In this document: one piece after another, positions 42,457 to 51,621 of the stretch
Layout: every line of letters begins with the position of its first letter
Numbering within the stretch: the stretch's first letter is position 1
Origin: Woeseiaceae bacterium
Lineage (GTDB): Bacteria; Pseudomonadota; Gammaproteobacteria; Steroidobacterales; Woeseiaceae
NCBI GenBank assembly: GCA_021773035.1
Contig: JAJFKU010000063.1
Span: 310,001 to 374,000, forward strand
DNA: 64,000 nucleotides
Direction: 5' to 3'
Translations under genes and position numbers: made by a program
The notes under the pieces: generated by a model
What the model saw: the letters and a program-made list of their open reading frames with translations, nothing else
Database searches by the model: none
Told to the model about the DNA's origin: nothing

Positions 42457-43745
42457 GTTCCGCGACGCGCCCAGGGGAGGCATCGCCCGCGGCGCGTCGT
42501 TATGCGATGCTCGTTCTCGCGATCGTCTACATGTTCAATTTCGTCGATCGGCAGATTCTGGCGATACTCCTGCCGGCGATCAAAGCGGAGTTCGACGTCG
42601 GCGATGCGTACCTGGGCTTTCTTACAGGAACGGCCTTTGCGATTTTCTACGTCACACTGGGGGTACCGATCGCGCAGTATGCCGATCGTTGCAATCGCCG
42701 TAACCTGATTGCAGCCGCGGTAGCTCTATGGAGCGCGATGACTGTGGTTTCCGGTTTCGCAACGAACATACTGCAACTGACATTGGCGCGCATTGGTGTC
42801 GGCGTTGGCGAGGCCGGCTGCAGTCCGCCGGCGCATTCGATGATCGCCGACTACTACCCGCCGGAAAAACGCTCCACGGCAATGGGTTTTTACACCATCG
42901 GAATATCGGCGGGCATCATGCTGGCTTATCTGGGCGGCGGTTGGATCGTAGAGAGCATGGGGTGGCGAACCGCCTTCGTTGCGGTCGGTGCGCCCGGAGT
43001 TCTGTTGGCGCTGCTGGTCCGTTTTACGCTGCACGAACCGGCCAGGGGGGCGTCTGAAGACCGGGTGGCCAGTAGTACGCAACTGCGCTTGCTCGAAGTC
43101 TCTCGTTTTCTGAGTCGGCGCGCGTCTTTTTTTCACATGGCCGTTGCCGCCGGCCTGTCGTCGTTTGTCGGTTACTCGGCGATCGGGTTCTTACCGAGTT
43201 TCATGGACCGCAGCTTCGGCGTCGGTATGCTTGAGGTCGGTATCTGGCTTGGTCTGATTCTGGGCATCGCCGGGGGAGCCGGTTTCTTTTTCGGTGGCTA
43301 CATTTCCGATCGCCTCGGGCGCTCAGGGCAGAGCCGATCGCTGTTATTCATCAGCGTCACCGTGCTGTTGTCGGCGCTGTTGCTGTCGCTGATGTTCCTG
43401 GCCGGGAGCTGGCAGATGTCCCTGCTGCTGTTCGTGTTGCCGGCGGCGACCATGAATGTCTATCTCGCGCCGGTTCTGGCGCTGACCCAGAGTCTCGTAT
43501 CGCTACGCATGCGGGCGACGGCATCGGCGTTAGTGCTGTTGATTATCAACATAATCGGCCTGGCTTTCGGGCCCTGGATCACCGGGGCGCTGAGTGACTT
43601 CCTGAAACCGCAGTATGGCGACGAGTCCATCCGCTACAGCCTGCTGATCGTCACGGCAGTCATCCTGCCGTGGGCTGCTTTTCACTACTACAGAGCGGGC
43701 AGGAAGATCGACGTTGATCTCTCGCGTGCGACTGAAAACGATTAG
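42453..43745 (+). CDS. MFS transporter, spinster-like
   Basis: A 430-residue transporter with 12 membrane helices. The N-terminus YMFNFVDRQILAILLPAIKAEFDVGDAYLGFLTGTAFAIFYVTLGVPIAQYADR is typical of the spinster-type MFS branch (FVDRQIL). Co-translation with gamma-glutamyltransferase suggests uptake or export of amino acids or peptides made by it; substrate unknown. Confidence 0.87.
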   Translation: MSSATRPGEASPAARRYAMLVLAIVYMFNFVDRQILAILLPAIKAEFDVGDAYLGFLTGTAFAIFYVTLGVPIAQYADRCNRRNLIAAAVALWSAMTVVSGFATNILQLTLARIGVGVGEAGCSPPAHSMIADYYPPEKRSTAMGFYTIGISAGIMLAYLGGGWIVESMGWRTAFVAVGAPGVLLALLVRFTLHEPARGASEDRVASSTQLRLLEVSRFLSRRASFFHMAVAAGLSSFVGYSAIGFLPSFMDRSFGVGMLEVGIWLGLILGIAGGAGFFFGGYISDRLGRSGQSRSLLFISVTVLLSALLLSLMFLAGSWQMSLLLFVLPAATMNVYLAPVLALTQSLVSLRMRATASALVLLIINIIGLAFGPWITGALSDFLKPQYGDESIRYSLLIVTAVILPWAAFHYYRAGRKIDVDLSRATEND

Positions 43746-43849
43746 TCTGTAAGCCGGATGTTTGAAGGTCGTGCCAGTCTGTTCGGCAGCCTCGAAACAT
43801 TACGACTGCCTTTACAGTTACATTTACTGCGTATCTTCCGAGCGTAGTG

Positions 43850-45235
43850 CTAAACCGCTCGTAGGTACCAGTCAAAGTCGAGTTCACTGACGGTATTGTG
43901 GAAGCGGGCACTCTCGCCGCGGCGGTTCATCGCATAGCATTTGCAATAGTCTTTGCCGAGGTAGTCGGGGAGTACTTTACTGCGCGAAAAGCGGTCGACG
44001 GCGGCATCCCATCGATTCGGGATTCTCAGCTTCGGCGTAACTCGTTCGCCTTGCTCGATCATCCTTCCCGGATCGCATTTGTTCTTCAGTCCATGGTGTA
44101 CCCCGGCGACGATTGCGGCGGTGACGAGGTAGGGGTTGGCGTCAGCACCGGCGACGCGATGCTCGAAACGCAGGTTACCCTCATCGGATGTCGGAATTCG
44201 AATGGAAACGACACGATGATTGACGCCCCAGTTGGGTTCGACCGGCGCGAACATGTCGGGGCGCAGACGGCGATAGGAGTTCGCGTTCGGGGCGCAGATC
44301 AGCGTCGCTTCAGGCATGGTTTTCACCAAGCCGCCGACGGCGTGCTGCAAGCGCGCCGAGAAGGGTGGCGAAGCGAGTTTCTCACGGCCTTGTGAGAAGT
44401 AGTTCCTGCCGTTTCTGTCGACGAGGCTCATATGAACATGCAATCCGCTGCCGGCATCCTCTTCGAAGGGTTTTGCCATGAAGCAGGCGATGAAGCCATG
44501 CTTGCGCGCGGCGGCTTTGATGGCACGTTTCATCAGCACCGCGTGATCGCAGGCGAGCAGCGGATCGTCAACGTGTCGCAGGTTAATCTCGAACTGGCCC
44601 GGTGAGTATTCAGAGATCGCCGATTCGGCTGGAATATTCTGTGCATTGCAGTAGTCGTAGACGTCGTTGAGAAACGTCTCGATCTCGTAGAGATCATCCG
44701 GATGGTAAACCTGAGGTCCGGGTTGCACCTTCGTTGTACCCGGTACCTTTGGTGCCGCGACCGAGGCGGAGTCCGCGTTTGCATCCAGTAGATAGAATTC
44801 CAGCTCAGTCGCCATAACCGCCTTGAGTCCCATCTTCCGAAGCGGCTGCAGAGCACGTTCGAGTACCGCGCGCGGGTCGGCAAAAAAAGGCGATCCGTCT
44901 TCGGTCGAGAGTCGGAAAAGGGCTTGCCCCGTGGGTGTCTGCGCCCAGGGGACGGGACTAAAGCTGCCAGCCACGACGCTTGCGGGAACGTCAGGATCGC
45001 CATCGCCCTCGCCGAACGGAATTCCCGTTACGGTTTCCCCCAGCGTCGTCAACAGAGTGGCGCCGGCACAGAAGGCAAAGCCGTCCTTGCAGATTTTGGC
45101 GAAATCGTCCGGTCGAACGCGCTTGCCCCGGAGAATGCCGTTCAAATCGGGAATCAGTAGTTCGAGTGCCTCAAAGCGGCCGACTTTCTTTTGTAGAGCA
45201 CTGAGTTCTGTGAGCGCCGAGGTGTGTTTCGCCAT
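43850..45235 (-). CDS. Glutamine-synthetase-like gamma-glutamylamine ligase 1 (PuuA-like)
   Basis: A 461-residue member of the glutamine synthetase family. It keeps ATELEFYLLD, SEYSPGQFEINLRH, the ATP-site loop KPFEEDAGSGLHVHMSL, NSYRRL and NLRFEHRVAGADANPYL, and lacks the adenylylation Tyr context of GlnA. The pattern is that of PuuA/SpuI, which join glutamate to putrescine or other amines. Start ATG 45235 is preferred to TTG 45253. It is divergent from an IclR regulator with a clear palindrome between them. Confidence 0.85.
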   Translation of the reverse strand: MAKHTSALTELSALQKKVGRFEALELLIPDLNGILRGKRVRPDDFAKICKDGFAFCAGATLLTTLGETVTGIPFGEGDGDPDVPASVVAGSFSPVPWAQTPTGQALFRLSTEDGSPFFADPRAVLERALQPLRKMGLKAVMATELEFYLLDANADSASVAAPKVPGTTKVQPGPQVYHPDDLYEIETFLNDVYDYCNAQNIPAESAISEYSPGQFEINLRHVDDPLLACDHAVLMKRAIKAAARKHGFIACFMAKPFEEDAGSGLHVHMSLVDRNGRNYFSQGREKLASPPFSARLQHAVGGLVKTMPEATLICAPNANSYRRLRPDMFAPVEPNWGVNHRVVSIRIPTSDEGNLRFEHRVAGADANPYLVTAAIVAGVHHGLKNKCDPGRMIEQGERVTPKLRIPNRWDAAVDRFSRSKVLPDYLGKDYCKCYAMNRRGESARFHNTVSELDFDWYLRAV

Positions 45236-45309
45236 ATCTGCATCCGTTTGCAAGTGCGGTTATGAGCATCGGCGATTTACCGAGCTATCGCAATAGTGGA
45301 TCGAGTATT

Positions 45310-45336
45310 ATATTATGAATCTTCGGTTCATTATAT
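45310..45336. promoter_or_regulatory. IclR-type operator
   Basis: ATATtATGAA, then 7 bases, then TTCATtATAT: a 27-bp palindrome with single mismatches, between the divergent PuuA-like gene and iclR and 10 bases before the iclR ATG. Its length and position fit autoregulation by an IclR protein and control of the ligase. Confidence 0.6.
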
Positions 45337-45345
45337 GGAACAGTA

Positions 45346-46101
45346 ATGCGTGATCAAGCACCACCGCAGGGAGCTCAGGCCGCACTCAGGGCGATCCGGC
45401 TGCTGAAACTCTTTACTGCCGAAGCGCCGGAACTGCAGCTGGCCGAGCTCAGCTATCTATCGGGTCTGAACAAGACAACGACGCACCGGCTGCTCAAGGC
45501 GCTGCTAAGCGAGGAACTCCTGGATCGGAACCCCGGAACCAGCGCCTATCGTCTGGGTCCCGGAATGATGGCTCTCGGCGTTCAGGCGCTGTCGAGTAAC
45601 GACTTGCGGCTAAGGGCGCGCCCGCTGCTGAAGCGCCTGGCCGACGAAACCGGTGAGACAGCAACGCTTGAGGTACCTATCGACGACACGATGCTGATTC
45701 TCGATGAAGTGACCGGCCGGCACTTCGTTGGCGCGTCCGGAAATGTGGGCACACGCTGGCCGATTCACGCGACCTCGACGGGGAAGGCGCTGATCGCTTT
45801 CGAACAGCGTGGTCCCGAACGGCTCAACGCGACTCTGCTGTCGCTGACGCCACGAACAATCACCGAAATCGAGGTATTGGAGAAGCAGCTCGGAGACATT
45901 CGTCGCCGCGGTTTTGCGGAAACCGTCGATGAACTCGAGGACGGTTTCTCCGGCGTGGGGGCTGTCGTCCGCGGTGGTATGGGAGAGGTATTGGGCGCGC
46001 TGTCTATCTGCGGGCCGACACAGCGGATGTCCGAAAACCGCCGCGCGCAGCTCGGTGCGGCGCTTTGCAACGCCGCGACACGCCTGCAGCCGCGCTACTG
46101 A
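45346..46101 (+). CDS. IclR-family regulator
   Basis: A 251-residue regulator. The N-terminal winged helix (AIRLLKLFTAEAPELQLAELSYLSGLNKTTTHRLLKALLSEELL) and the IclR effector domain (HATSTGKALIAF, TRWPIH, GFAETVDELEDGFSGVGAVVRGG) are intact. It probably senses a small metabolite of the nearby amine pathway and controls the divergent glutamylamine ligase and perhaps the downstream operon. Confidence 0.9.
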   Translation: MRDQAPPQGAQAALRAIRLLKLFTAEAPELQLAELSYLSGLNKTTTHRLLKALLSEELLDRNPGTSAYRLGPGMMALGVQALSSNDLRLRARPLLKRLADETGETATLEVPIDDTMLILDEVTGRHFVGASGNVGTRWPIHATSTGKALIAFEQRGPERLNATLLSLTPRTITEIEVLEKQLGDIRRRGFAETVDELEDGFSGVGAVVRGGMGEVLGALSICGPTQRMSENRRAQLGAALCNAATRLQPRY

Positions 46102-46151
46102 TTCCATCCCCTGTGATAAGATGCCGTCGACTGAGCGGCAGGAAAAATAAT

Positions 46152-48035
46152 ATCAATACTCGCAATCTGGTCTCACGATATCTGTCCCTGGCGCTATCCG
46201 CCGGATTTCTTGCAACGGCCATTTCGTTTTCAGCACAGGCCATCGAGGTCGAAACACCCGCTGTCAGTTTGACCGGCGTACCCATGGACTACACGGTTGC
46301 CGGGGTCCAACCCGGTGAGTCGGTAGACATTACGATTGCGGGCGCTTCCTACAGCGCCATTGCCGGCGACGATGGTCGTGCCGAGTTCACGGATATCGTC
46401 ATCGACGCCAGCGGGAAAGCATCGCTCAGCGTCCGGAGCGGTGACGAAGTCCTCGATAAGCCGGTCCGCGTGATCCCGGGCTGGGTGTCCGTCATGCCCG
46501 CCGTTGTCGCGATCGCGATCGCGTTGACCTTACGCAATGTCATCCCGGCTCTGTTACTCGGTCTGTGGCTGGGTGCCACGGCCCTGAATACTTTTACGGC
46601 GAAGGGCGCCGGTATGGGCCTGCTGGACAGTTTTCAGGTTTATGTCCGCGGAGCGCTGGCGGATTCCGACCGTGCGTCGATCGTACTGTTTACGATGATG
46701 ATCGGTGGCATGGTTGGCATCATTACCCGCAATGGCGGCATGGCCAGTATAGTGCTGGCTATCGTCAGCCGTGCGAAGACGGCGATTGGCGGGCAGGTGG
46801 CCGTATGGCTCATGGGCCTGATGATTTTCTTCGACGACTACAGCAACACGCTCGTTGTTGGTAACACGGCCCGCTCACTTACCGATCACTTAAAAATCTC
46901 GCGCGAGAAACTGGCTTATATTGTCGATTCGACCGCGGCTCCGGTCGCGTGTATCGCATTGATTACGACCTGGATCGGTTATCAGATCGGTCTTATCGAC
47001 CAGGCAATCGGAACGATTGCCGGACTGGAAGACCTGCAGGCCTATTCGGTTTTTATTCAATCCATTCCGTACAGCTTTTATCCGATTCTCGCGATTGTTT
47101 TCGTTCTGCTCGTATCCTCGAGCGGGCTGGACTTCGGGCCGATGTACAAGGCTGAAGTCCGGGCGCGGGGCGGTGCGGTCAAGCCAAAGAGTACCGAGGC
47201 GCTACCTTCGCTGGAGGGCGAGGAGCTGACGCCAAAGGACAACATCCCGCTGCGGGCTTTCAATGCATTCATACCGATCATCGTGATGATTGTCGCGCTG
47301 GGCGCGAGTTTGGTGGCGTTGGGCGAAGGCTCGACGCTGACAGAGATTCTCGAAACCACGGCACCGTACAAGGCAATGATGTACTCGTCCTTCGTCGGTG
47401 TTCTCGTTGCTGCGGTGTTGACGATCGGCCAGGGAATCCTGTCCGTTCACGAAACCATCGACGCCTGGTATGGCGGCCTGCGCGCGACCCTGTTTGGCAT
47501 GATTATTCTCGTGCTCGCATGGTCGCTGTCCGACGTGACGGCCGCGCTGAGCACCGCCGAGTTTCTCGTGACCCTGCTGGCCGGCTCCCTGCCGGTTGCC
47601 CTGATTCCCGCTATTGCGTTCGTGCTTGCGGCAATCACGGCGTTCACAACGGGGACGAGTTGGGGAACGATGGCGATCCTGATGCCGCTGGTTATTCCGC
47701 TGGCATGGGCGGTCATGGGCGTACACGGCATTGCCGACCCGGAGGGCATGCATATCCTGTATTCGTCCGTGGCCTGTTGCCTGGCCGGTGCCGTGTGGGG
47801 CGATCACTGCTCGCCGATATCGGATACGACCGTACTATCCTCCATCGCCAGTGGTTGTAATCATATCGAACACGTTCGCACGCAGCTTCCCTACGCGCTC
47901 CTCGTCGGTATTGTGGGCCTGCTGGTCGGCACGATTCCCGGCGGCTATGGCTTGCCGCCATGGATCTCGTTGCTCGCGGGCGTCGCTGTTCTGTACGCGA
48001 CGCTCAGGTTTTTCGGGCGACGTGCTGAGGCCTGA
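46152..48035 (+). CDS. NhaC-family Na+/H+ antiporter with N-terminal Ig-like domain
   Basis: About 627 residues. A signal peptide (NTRNLVSRYLSLALSAGFLATAISFSAQA) precedes an 80-residue beta-rich domain facing the periplasm, then about 12 membrane helices of the NhaC type: FDDYSNTLVVGNTARSL, TAAPVACIALITTWIGYQIG, TTGTSWGTMAILMPLVIPLAW, AVWGDHCSPISDTTVLSSIASGCNHIEHVRTQLPYAL. No ATG exists in frame before the signal peptide. AGGA at 46140-46143 is 8 bases before an ATC codon at 46152, so an AUC start is proposed; GTG 46113 or TTG 46065 are alternatives. It follows iclR by about 50 bases and precedes a PuuD-like gene. Confidence 0.85.
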   Translation: MNTRNLVSRYLSLALSAGFLATAISFSAQAIEVETPAVSLTGVPMDYTVAGVQPGESVDITIAGASYSAIAGDDGRAEFTDIVIDASGKASLSVRSGDEVLDKPVRVIPGWVSVMPAVVAIAIALTLRNVIPALLLGLWLGATALNTFTAKGAGMGLLDSFQVYVRGALADSDRASIVLFTMMIGGMVGIITRNGGMASIVLAIVSRAKTAIGGQVAVWLMGLMIFFDDYSNTLVVGNTARSLTDHLKISREKLAYIVDSTAAPVACIALITTWIGYQIGLIDQAIGTIAGLEDLQAYSVFIQSIPYSFYPILAIVFVLLVSSSGLDFGPMYKAEVRARGGAVKPKSTEALPSLEGEELTPKDNIPLRAFNAFIPIIVMIVALGASLVALGEGSTLTEILETTAPYKAMMYSSFVGVLVAAVLTIGQGILSVHETIDAWYGGLRATLFGMIILVLAWSLSDVTAALSTAEFLVTLLAGSLPVALIPAIAFVLAAITAFTTGTSWGTMAILMPLVIPLAWAVMGVHGIADPEGMHILYSSVACCLAGAVWGDHCSPISDTTVLSSIASGCNHIEHVRTQLPYALLVGIVGLLVGTIPGGYGLPPWISLLAGVAVLYATLRFFGRRAEA

Positions 48036-48041
48036 TCGCAA

Positions 48042-48800
48042 GTGAATGCCAGACCAATAGTTGCTGTTTCGGCCGACCGGCGAGTTCTGGATCCGCACCC
48101 TTCGCACGTCGCCGGAGAGAAATATCTGCGCGCCATTCTCGACGGTGCCGACGCCTTGCCGCTGGTTGTGCCGTCGCTCGCGGACGATATCGATGCGGAT
48201 GATATCCTCGATCGCGTCGACGGACTCGCCCTGACCGGTTCGTATTCGAACGTTGAACCGCATCATTATGGTGCCGAAGTCTCCGACGATCCCGGTTTCC
48301 ACGACCCGCATCGCGACGCTATGACGCTGCCGCTGGCACTCCGTGCGCTGCAGAAAGGTGTGCCTCTGCTGGCCATCTGTCGCGGCCATCAGGAACTCAA
48401 TGTCGCGCTGGGCGGCACGCTGCATCAGAACGTTGCCGACGTTCCGGGCTACCACCGACATCTCGAGAACAAGGGCGACCCGCTGGAGGTTCAGTACGGC
48501 CCGTCACATCTGATATCGCTGATGGAGGGTGGGTTGCTGCGAAAGCTGGCGGGGTCGGATACGCAGATGGTTAATTCACTACATGGCCAGGGTATCGCGA
48601 AGCTGGCTGACGGAGTAACGGTGGAGGCGGTTGCCGACGACGGACTGATCGAGGCGTTTACCGTCGATACCGCCGCCGGCTTCAATCTGTCGCTGCAATG
48701 GCATCCTGAATGGCGTGTCACAGAAAACGAATTTTCGATGGCTATTTTCAAGGCGTTCGGCGACGCGTGCAGAGAGCGCGCGCTGAAGCGACAGGTGTGA
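48042..48800 (+). CDS. Gamma-glutamyl-gamma-aminobutyrate hydrolase family protein (PuuD-like)
   Basis: A 252-residue class I glutamine-amidotransferase-like peptidase (C26). The nucleophile is in LLAICRGHQELNVALGGTLHQNV (Cys113), and the catalytic His-Glu pair is in LQWHPEWR. It releases GABA or other amines from gamma-glutamyl compounds. GTG start at 48042 with GAGG upstream. Encoded 6 bases after the antiporter and 1 base before the second PuuA-like gene. Confidence 0.87.
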   Translation: MNARPIVAVSADRRVLDPHPSHVAGEKYLRAILDGADALPLVVPSLADDIDADDILDRVDGLALTGSYSNVEPHHYGAEVSDDPGFHDPHRDAMTLPLALRALQKGVPLLAICRGHQELNVALGGTLHQNVADVPGYHRHLENKGDPLEVQYGPSHLISLMEGGLLRKLAGSDTQMVNSLHGQGIAKLADGVTVEAVADDGLIEAFTVDTAAGFNLSLQWHPEWRVTENEFSMAIFKAFGDACRERALKRQV

Positions 48801-48801
48801 T

Positions 48802-50133
48802 GTGAGTAAAGATGAAGTCTTTCAACCATGGCTAAAAGAACGCGAAATTGAAGACGTAGAGGCGTTCGTGCCGGACATGGCCGGCTCCGCCCGCGGCAAG
48901 GTTCTGCCTGCTGATAAATTCGGCGCGGGACAGATGAAAATGCCGGAGGCGATTTTTTCGCAGACCATATCGGGCGATTACATTAGCGATCCTACTAACG
49001 TCGAAGATCGCGATATGTGGCTGGTGCCGGATGCAACGACTTTGCGCCCCGTACCGTGGGCTACGGACCCGGCGGCATCAGTATTCGTGGACTGCTATCA
49101 CCGCGACGGGTCGCAGGTTGCCAAGTCTCCTCGTGCCGTACTGCGTAACGTGCTGGCAAAATACGAGGCGCGCGGGTGGGTGCCCGTCGTTGCGCCGGAG
49201 GTGGAGTTCTACTTGCTCAGCCCGCATTCGGACCCCAACGCGGACGCGGAGCCGCCGGAGGGCAGGCTGGGCTGGACGGAAGGCGCCCGGCAGCCTTATA
49301 GCATCGACACGATGAACGATTTCGATCCGTTCATTAACGACGTCTATACTTACTGCGAGGCGCAGGGAATACCGATCGATACGATGTCACAGGAAATGGG
49401 CCCGGCGCAGTTCGAGATCAACTTTCTGCACGGCAACGCTATCGAGTTGGCCGATCAGGTGTTTCTCTTTAAGCGCACCGTCCGGGAAGCGGCAATCGAG
49501 CACGGCATGCACGCAACCTTTCTGGCAAAACCGATGGTGGATGATGCCGGCAGCGCGCTGCATATCCACCAGAGCATCGTCGACAAGGAAGGCAACAACA
49601 TATTTTCGGACGCCGATGGCGAGGCGACGGACCTGTTCTACGGTTATCTCGGTGGCCTGCAGCGCTACATGCCGGAGGCTATGCTGGTGTTTGCGCCGTA
49701 TGTGAACTCGTATCGGCGCTTTACGAATCCCGACTCATCGCCGGTCAACCTTGCCTGGGCGATAGACAATCGCACCGTTGGTCTGCGTGTTCCCGATTCG
49801 CCGCCCGCAGCGCGGCGTATTGAAAACCGCCTCGCCGGGTCGGATGTTAATCCGTATCTCGCGATTGCCGCGTCCCTGGCTTGCGGTTACCTGGGAATGG
49901 TAGAGGGTATCAAGCCAACGACTGCGACCGAGGGTAGCGCCTATAGCGGGGATCTGGAGCTACATCGTCATATCCTGATGGCGATCGAGGCATTGCGCGG
50001 CAGCGATGCGATGCGCAGTATGCTGGGCGACGAGTTCGTGACGGTGTATACGACCATGAAGGACGACGAATACAGGGAGTTCCAGGAAATCATCACACCG
50101 TACGAGCGCGAAATTTTGATGTTTAATGTCTGA
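48802..50133 (+). CDS. Glutamine-synthetase-like gamma-glutamylamine ligase 2 (PuuA-like)
   Basis: A 443-residue GS-family protein with APEVEFYLL, SQEMGPAQFEINFLHG, KPMVDDAGSALHIHQSI, NSYRRF, NRTVGLRVP and RRIENRLAGSDVNPYLAIAASLACGYLG. It is clearly different from the first copy and carries the acidic DD in the ATP loop, so the two may use different amines. GTG start at 48802 with AGGTG upstream. Between PuuD-like and aminotransferase genes. Confidence 0.86.
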   Translation: MSKDEVFQPWLKEREIEDVEAFVPDMAGSARGKVLPADKFGAGQMKMPEAIFSQTISGDYISDPTNVEDRDMWLVPDATTLRPVPWATDPAASVFVDCYHRDGSQVAKSPRAVLRNVLAKYEARGWVPVVAPEVEFYLLSPHSDPNADAEPPEGRLGWTEGARQPYSIDTMNDFDPFINDVYTYCEAQGIPIDTMSQEMGPAQFEINFLHGNAIELADQVFLFKRTVREAAIEHGMHATFLAKPMVDDAGSALHIHQSIVDKEGNNIFSDADGEATDLFYGYLGGLQRYMPEAMLVFAPYVNSYRRFTNPDSSPVNLAWAIDNRTVGLRVPDSPPAARRIENRLAGSDVNPYLAIAASLACGYLGMVEGIKPTTATEGSAYSGDLELHRHILMAIEALRGSDAMRSMLGDEFVTVYTTMKDDEYREFQEIITPYEREILMFNV

Positions 50134-50242
50134 TTTCGAGACCCGATTTCAGCATGTGACGCAGACCTGACGAGCTAAACGCCAGCCGCTAGAATCGCAG
50201 GCTGAACCGGTTTTCGAGCCTTCGGGCTTTAGTGAGGTTGAC

Positions 50243-51616
50243 ATGGCTGCAATAGAAAAGCGTTCCCGGACCGAATGGCAGGAACTGGATAAAGATCACC
50301 ATCTGCACCCGTTTACTGATCACAAGGCGCTGCATGAGCAGCGTTCGCGGATTATCTCGCGCGCCGAAGGCGTTTACATATTCGACGCGGATGGCAAGCG
50401 GATTCTGGACGGGATGTCCGGCTTGTGGTGCGTGAATGCAGGCTACGGTCGCCAGGAGATTGTCGACGCAGCGACCGCACAAATGAAGGAACTGCCGTAC
50501 TACAACAGTTTCTTCCAGTGTTCTCATCCACCCGCGATTGAACTGGCGGCGATGTTGAAAGAGTTGAGCCAGCCGCACCTAAATCGTGTGTTTTTCGCCG
50601 GCTCGGGCTCCGAGTCCAACGACACGATCATACGCATGGTGCGCACCTACTGGGATTTGTTGGGGCAGCCGGAGCGCCACACGATCATTAGTCGCGACAA
50701 TGCCTATCACGGTTCGACGGTTGCGGCCGCGAGCCTCGGTGGCATGAAGCCGATGCATAAGCAAAGCGGTTTACCGATTCCAGGGATTGTGCATGTCGAG
50801 CAGCCATACTGGTACGGCAGCGATCAATCGCTGTCAATCGACGACTTCGGGATCGCGGCGGCGCGGTCGATCGAAAACAAGATAAAGGAAGTCGGGCCGG
50901 AAAAAGTTGCGGCATTCATCGGTGAACCGATTCAGGGCGCGGGCGGAGTGATCGTGCCACCGGATTCCTACTGGCCCGAAGTGCAGCGTATCTGTGATGA
51001 ATACGGCATTCTGCTGATATCGGACGAAGTCATTACCGGGTTCGGTCGTCTCGGTGAGTGGTTCGGGGCCGACTATTTTTCGACGCGACCGGATTTCATG
51101 CCGTTCGCAAAGGGCGTGACGTCTGGTTATCTGCCGCTGGGCGGCGTATACGTCAGCGACAGGGTTGCCGACGTCCTGATCGAGAAGGGCGGTGAGTTCT
51201 TCCACGGCTATACCTATTCGGGGCATCCGGCATCCTGCGCTGTTGCGATTGCGAACCTGAAACTGATACAGCGGGAGAACCTGGTGGCTCGAATCAAGGA
51301 CGATATTGGACCGTATCTGCAGCAGAAATGGCGGGCGCTGGCGGATCATCCTATTGTGGGCGACACTCGTATGGTCGGGTTGATGGGGGCGTTTGAGATC
51401 GTCAAGCAGCGTAAACCGCTGCAGCGATTCGATGAAAAGCAACGCGCCGGAGTCATTCTTCGCGATCATTTGCTGGATGCCGGCGTCTGTATGCGGGCGG
51501 TCGGTGATACGATTATCTGTGCACCACCTTTTATCCTTTCCCACAGTGAAGCTGACGAGATGATCGAGGCGACGTGGCGGGCGCTGGACCTGACACAGTC
51601 AGCTCTGGCCCGGTAA
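50243..51616 (+). CDS. Class III aminotransferase, omega-amino-acid/putrescine type
   Basis: A 457-residue PLP enzyme. It has GMSGLWCVNAGYGRQEIVDAA, SGSESNDTIIRMVRTYW, GEPIQGAGGVIVPPDSYWPE, DEVITGFGRLGEWFG and the PLP lysine in FAKGVTSGYLPLGG (Lys290). This is the SpuC/omega-amino acid:pyruvate type that transaminates putrescine, beta-alanine or similar amines. The next gene starts 5 bases after its stop. Confidence 0.9.
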   Translation: MAAIEKRSRTEWQELDKDHHLHPFTDHKALHEQRSRIISRAEGVYIFDADGKRILDGMSGLWCVNAGYGRQEIVDAATAQMKELPYYNSFFQCSHPPAIELAAMLKELSQPHLNRVFFAGSGSESNDTIIRMVRTYWDLLGQPERHTIISRDNAYHGSTVAAASLGGMKPMHKQSGLPIPGIVHVEQPYWYGSDQSLSIDDFGIAAARSIENKIKEVGPEKVAAFIGEPIQGAGGVIVPPDSYWPEVQRICDEYGILLISDEVITGFGRLGEWFGADYFSTRPDFMPFAKGVTSGYLPLGGVYVSDRVADVLIEKGGEFFHGYTYSGHPASCAVAIANLKLIQRENLVARIKDDIGPYLQQKWRALADHPIVGDTRMVGLMGAFEIVKQRKPLQRFDEKQRAGVILRDHLLDAGVCMRAVGDTIICAPPFILSHSEADEMIEATWRALDLTQSALAR

Positions 51617-51621
51617 CGCTT

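Noticed and set aside
50134..50242. Stem-forming sequence (GAGCC..GGGC) before the aminotransferase gene, considered as a tRNA or riboswitch
   Set aside because: No cloverleaf or known riboswitch core; the stem is too short.
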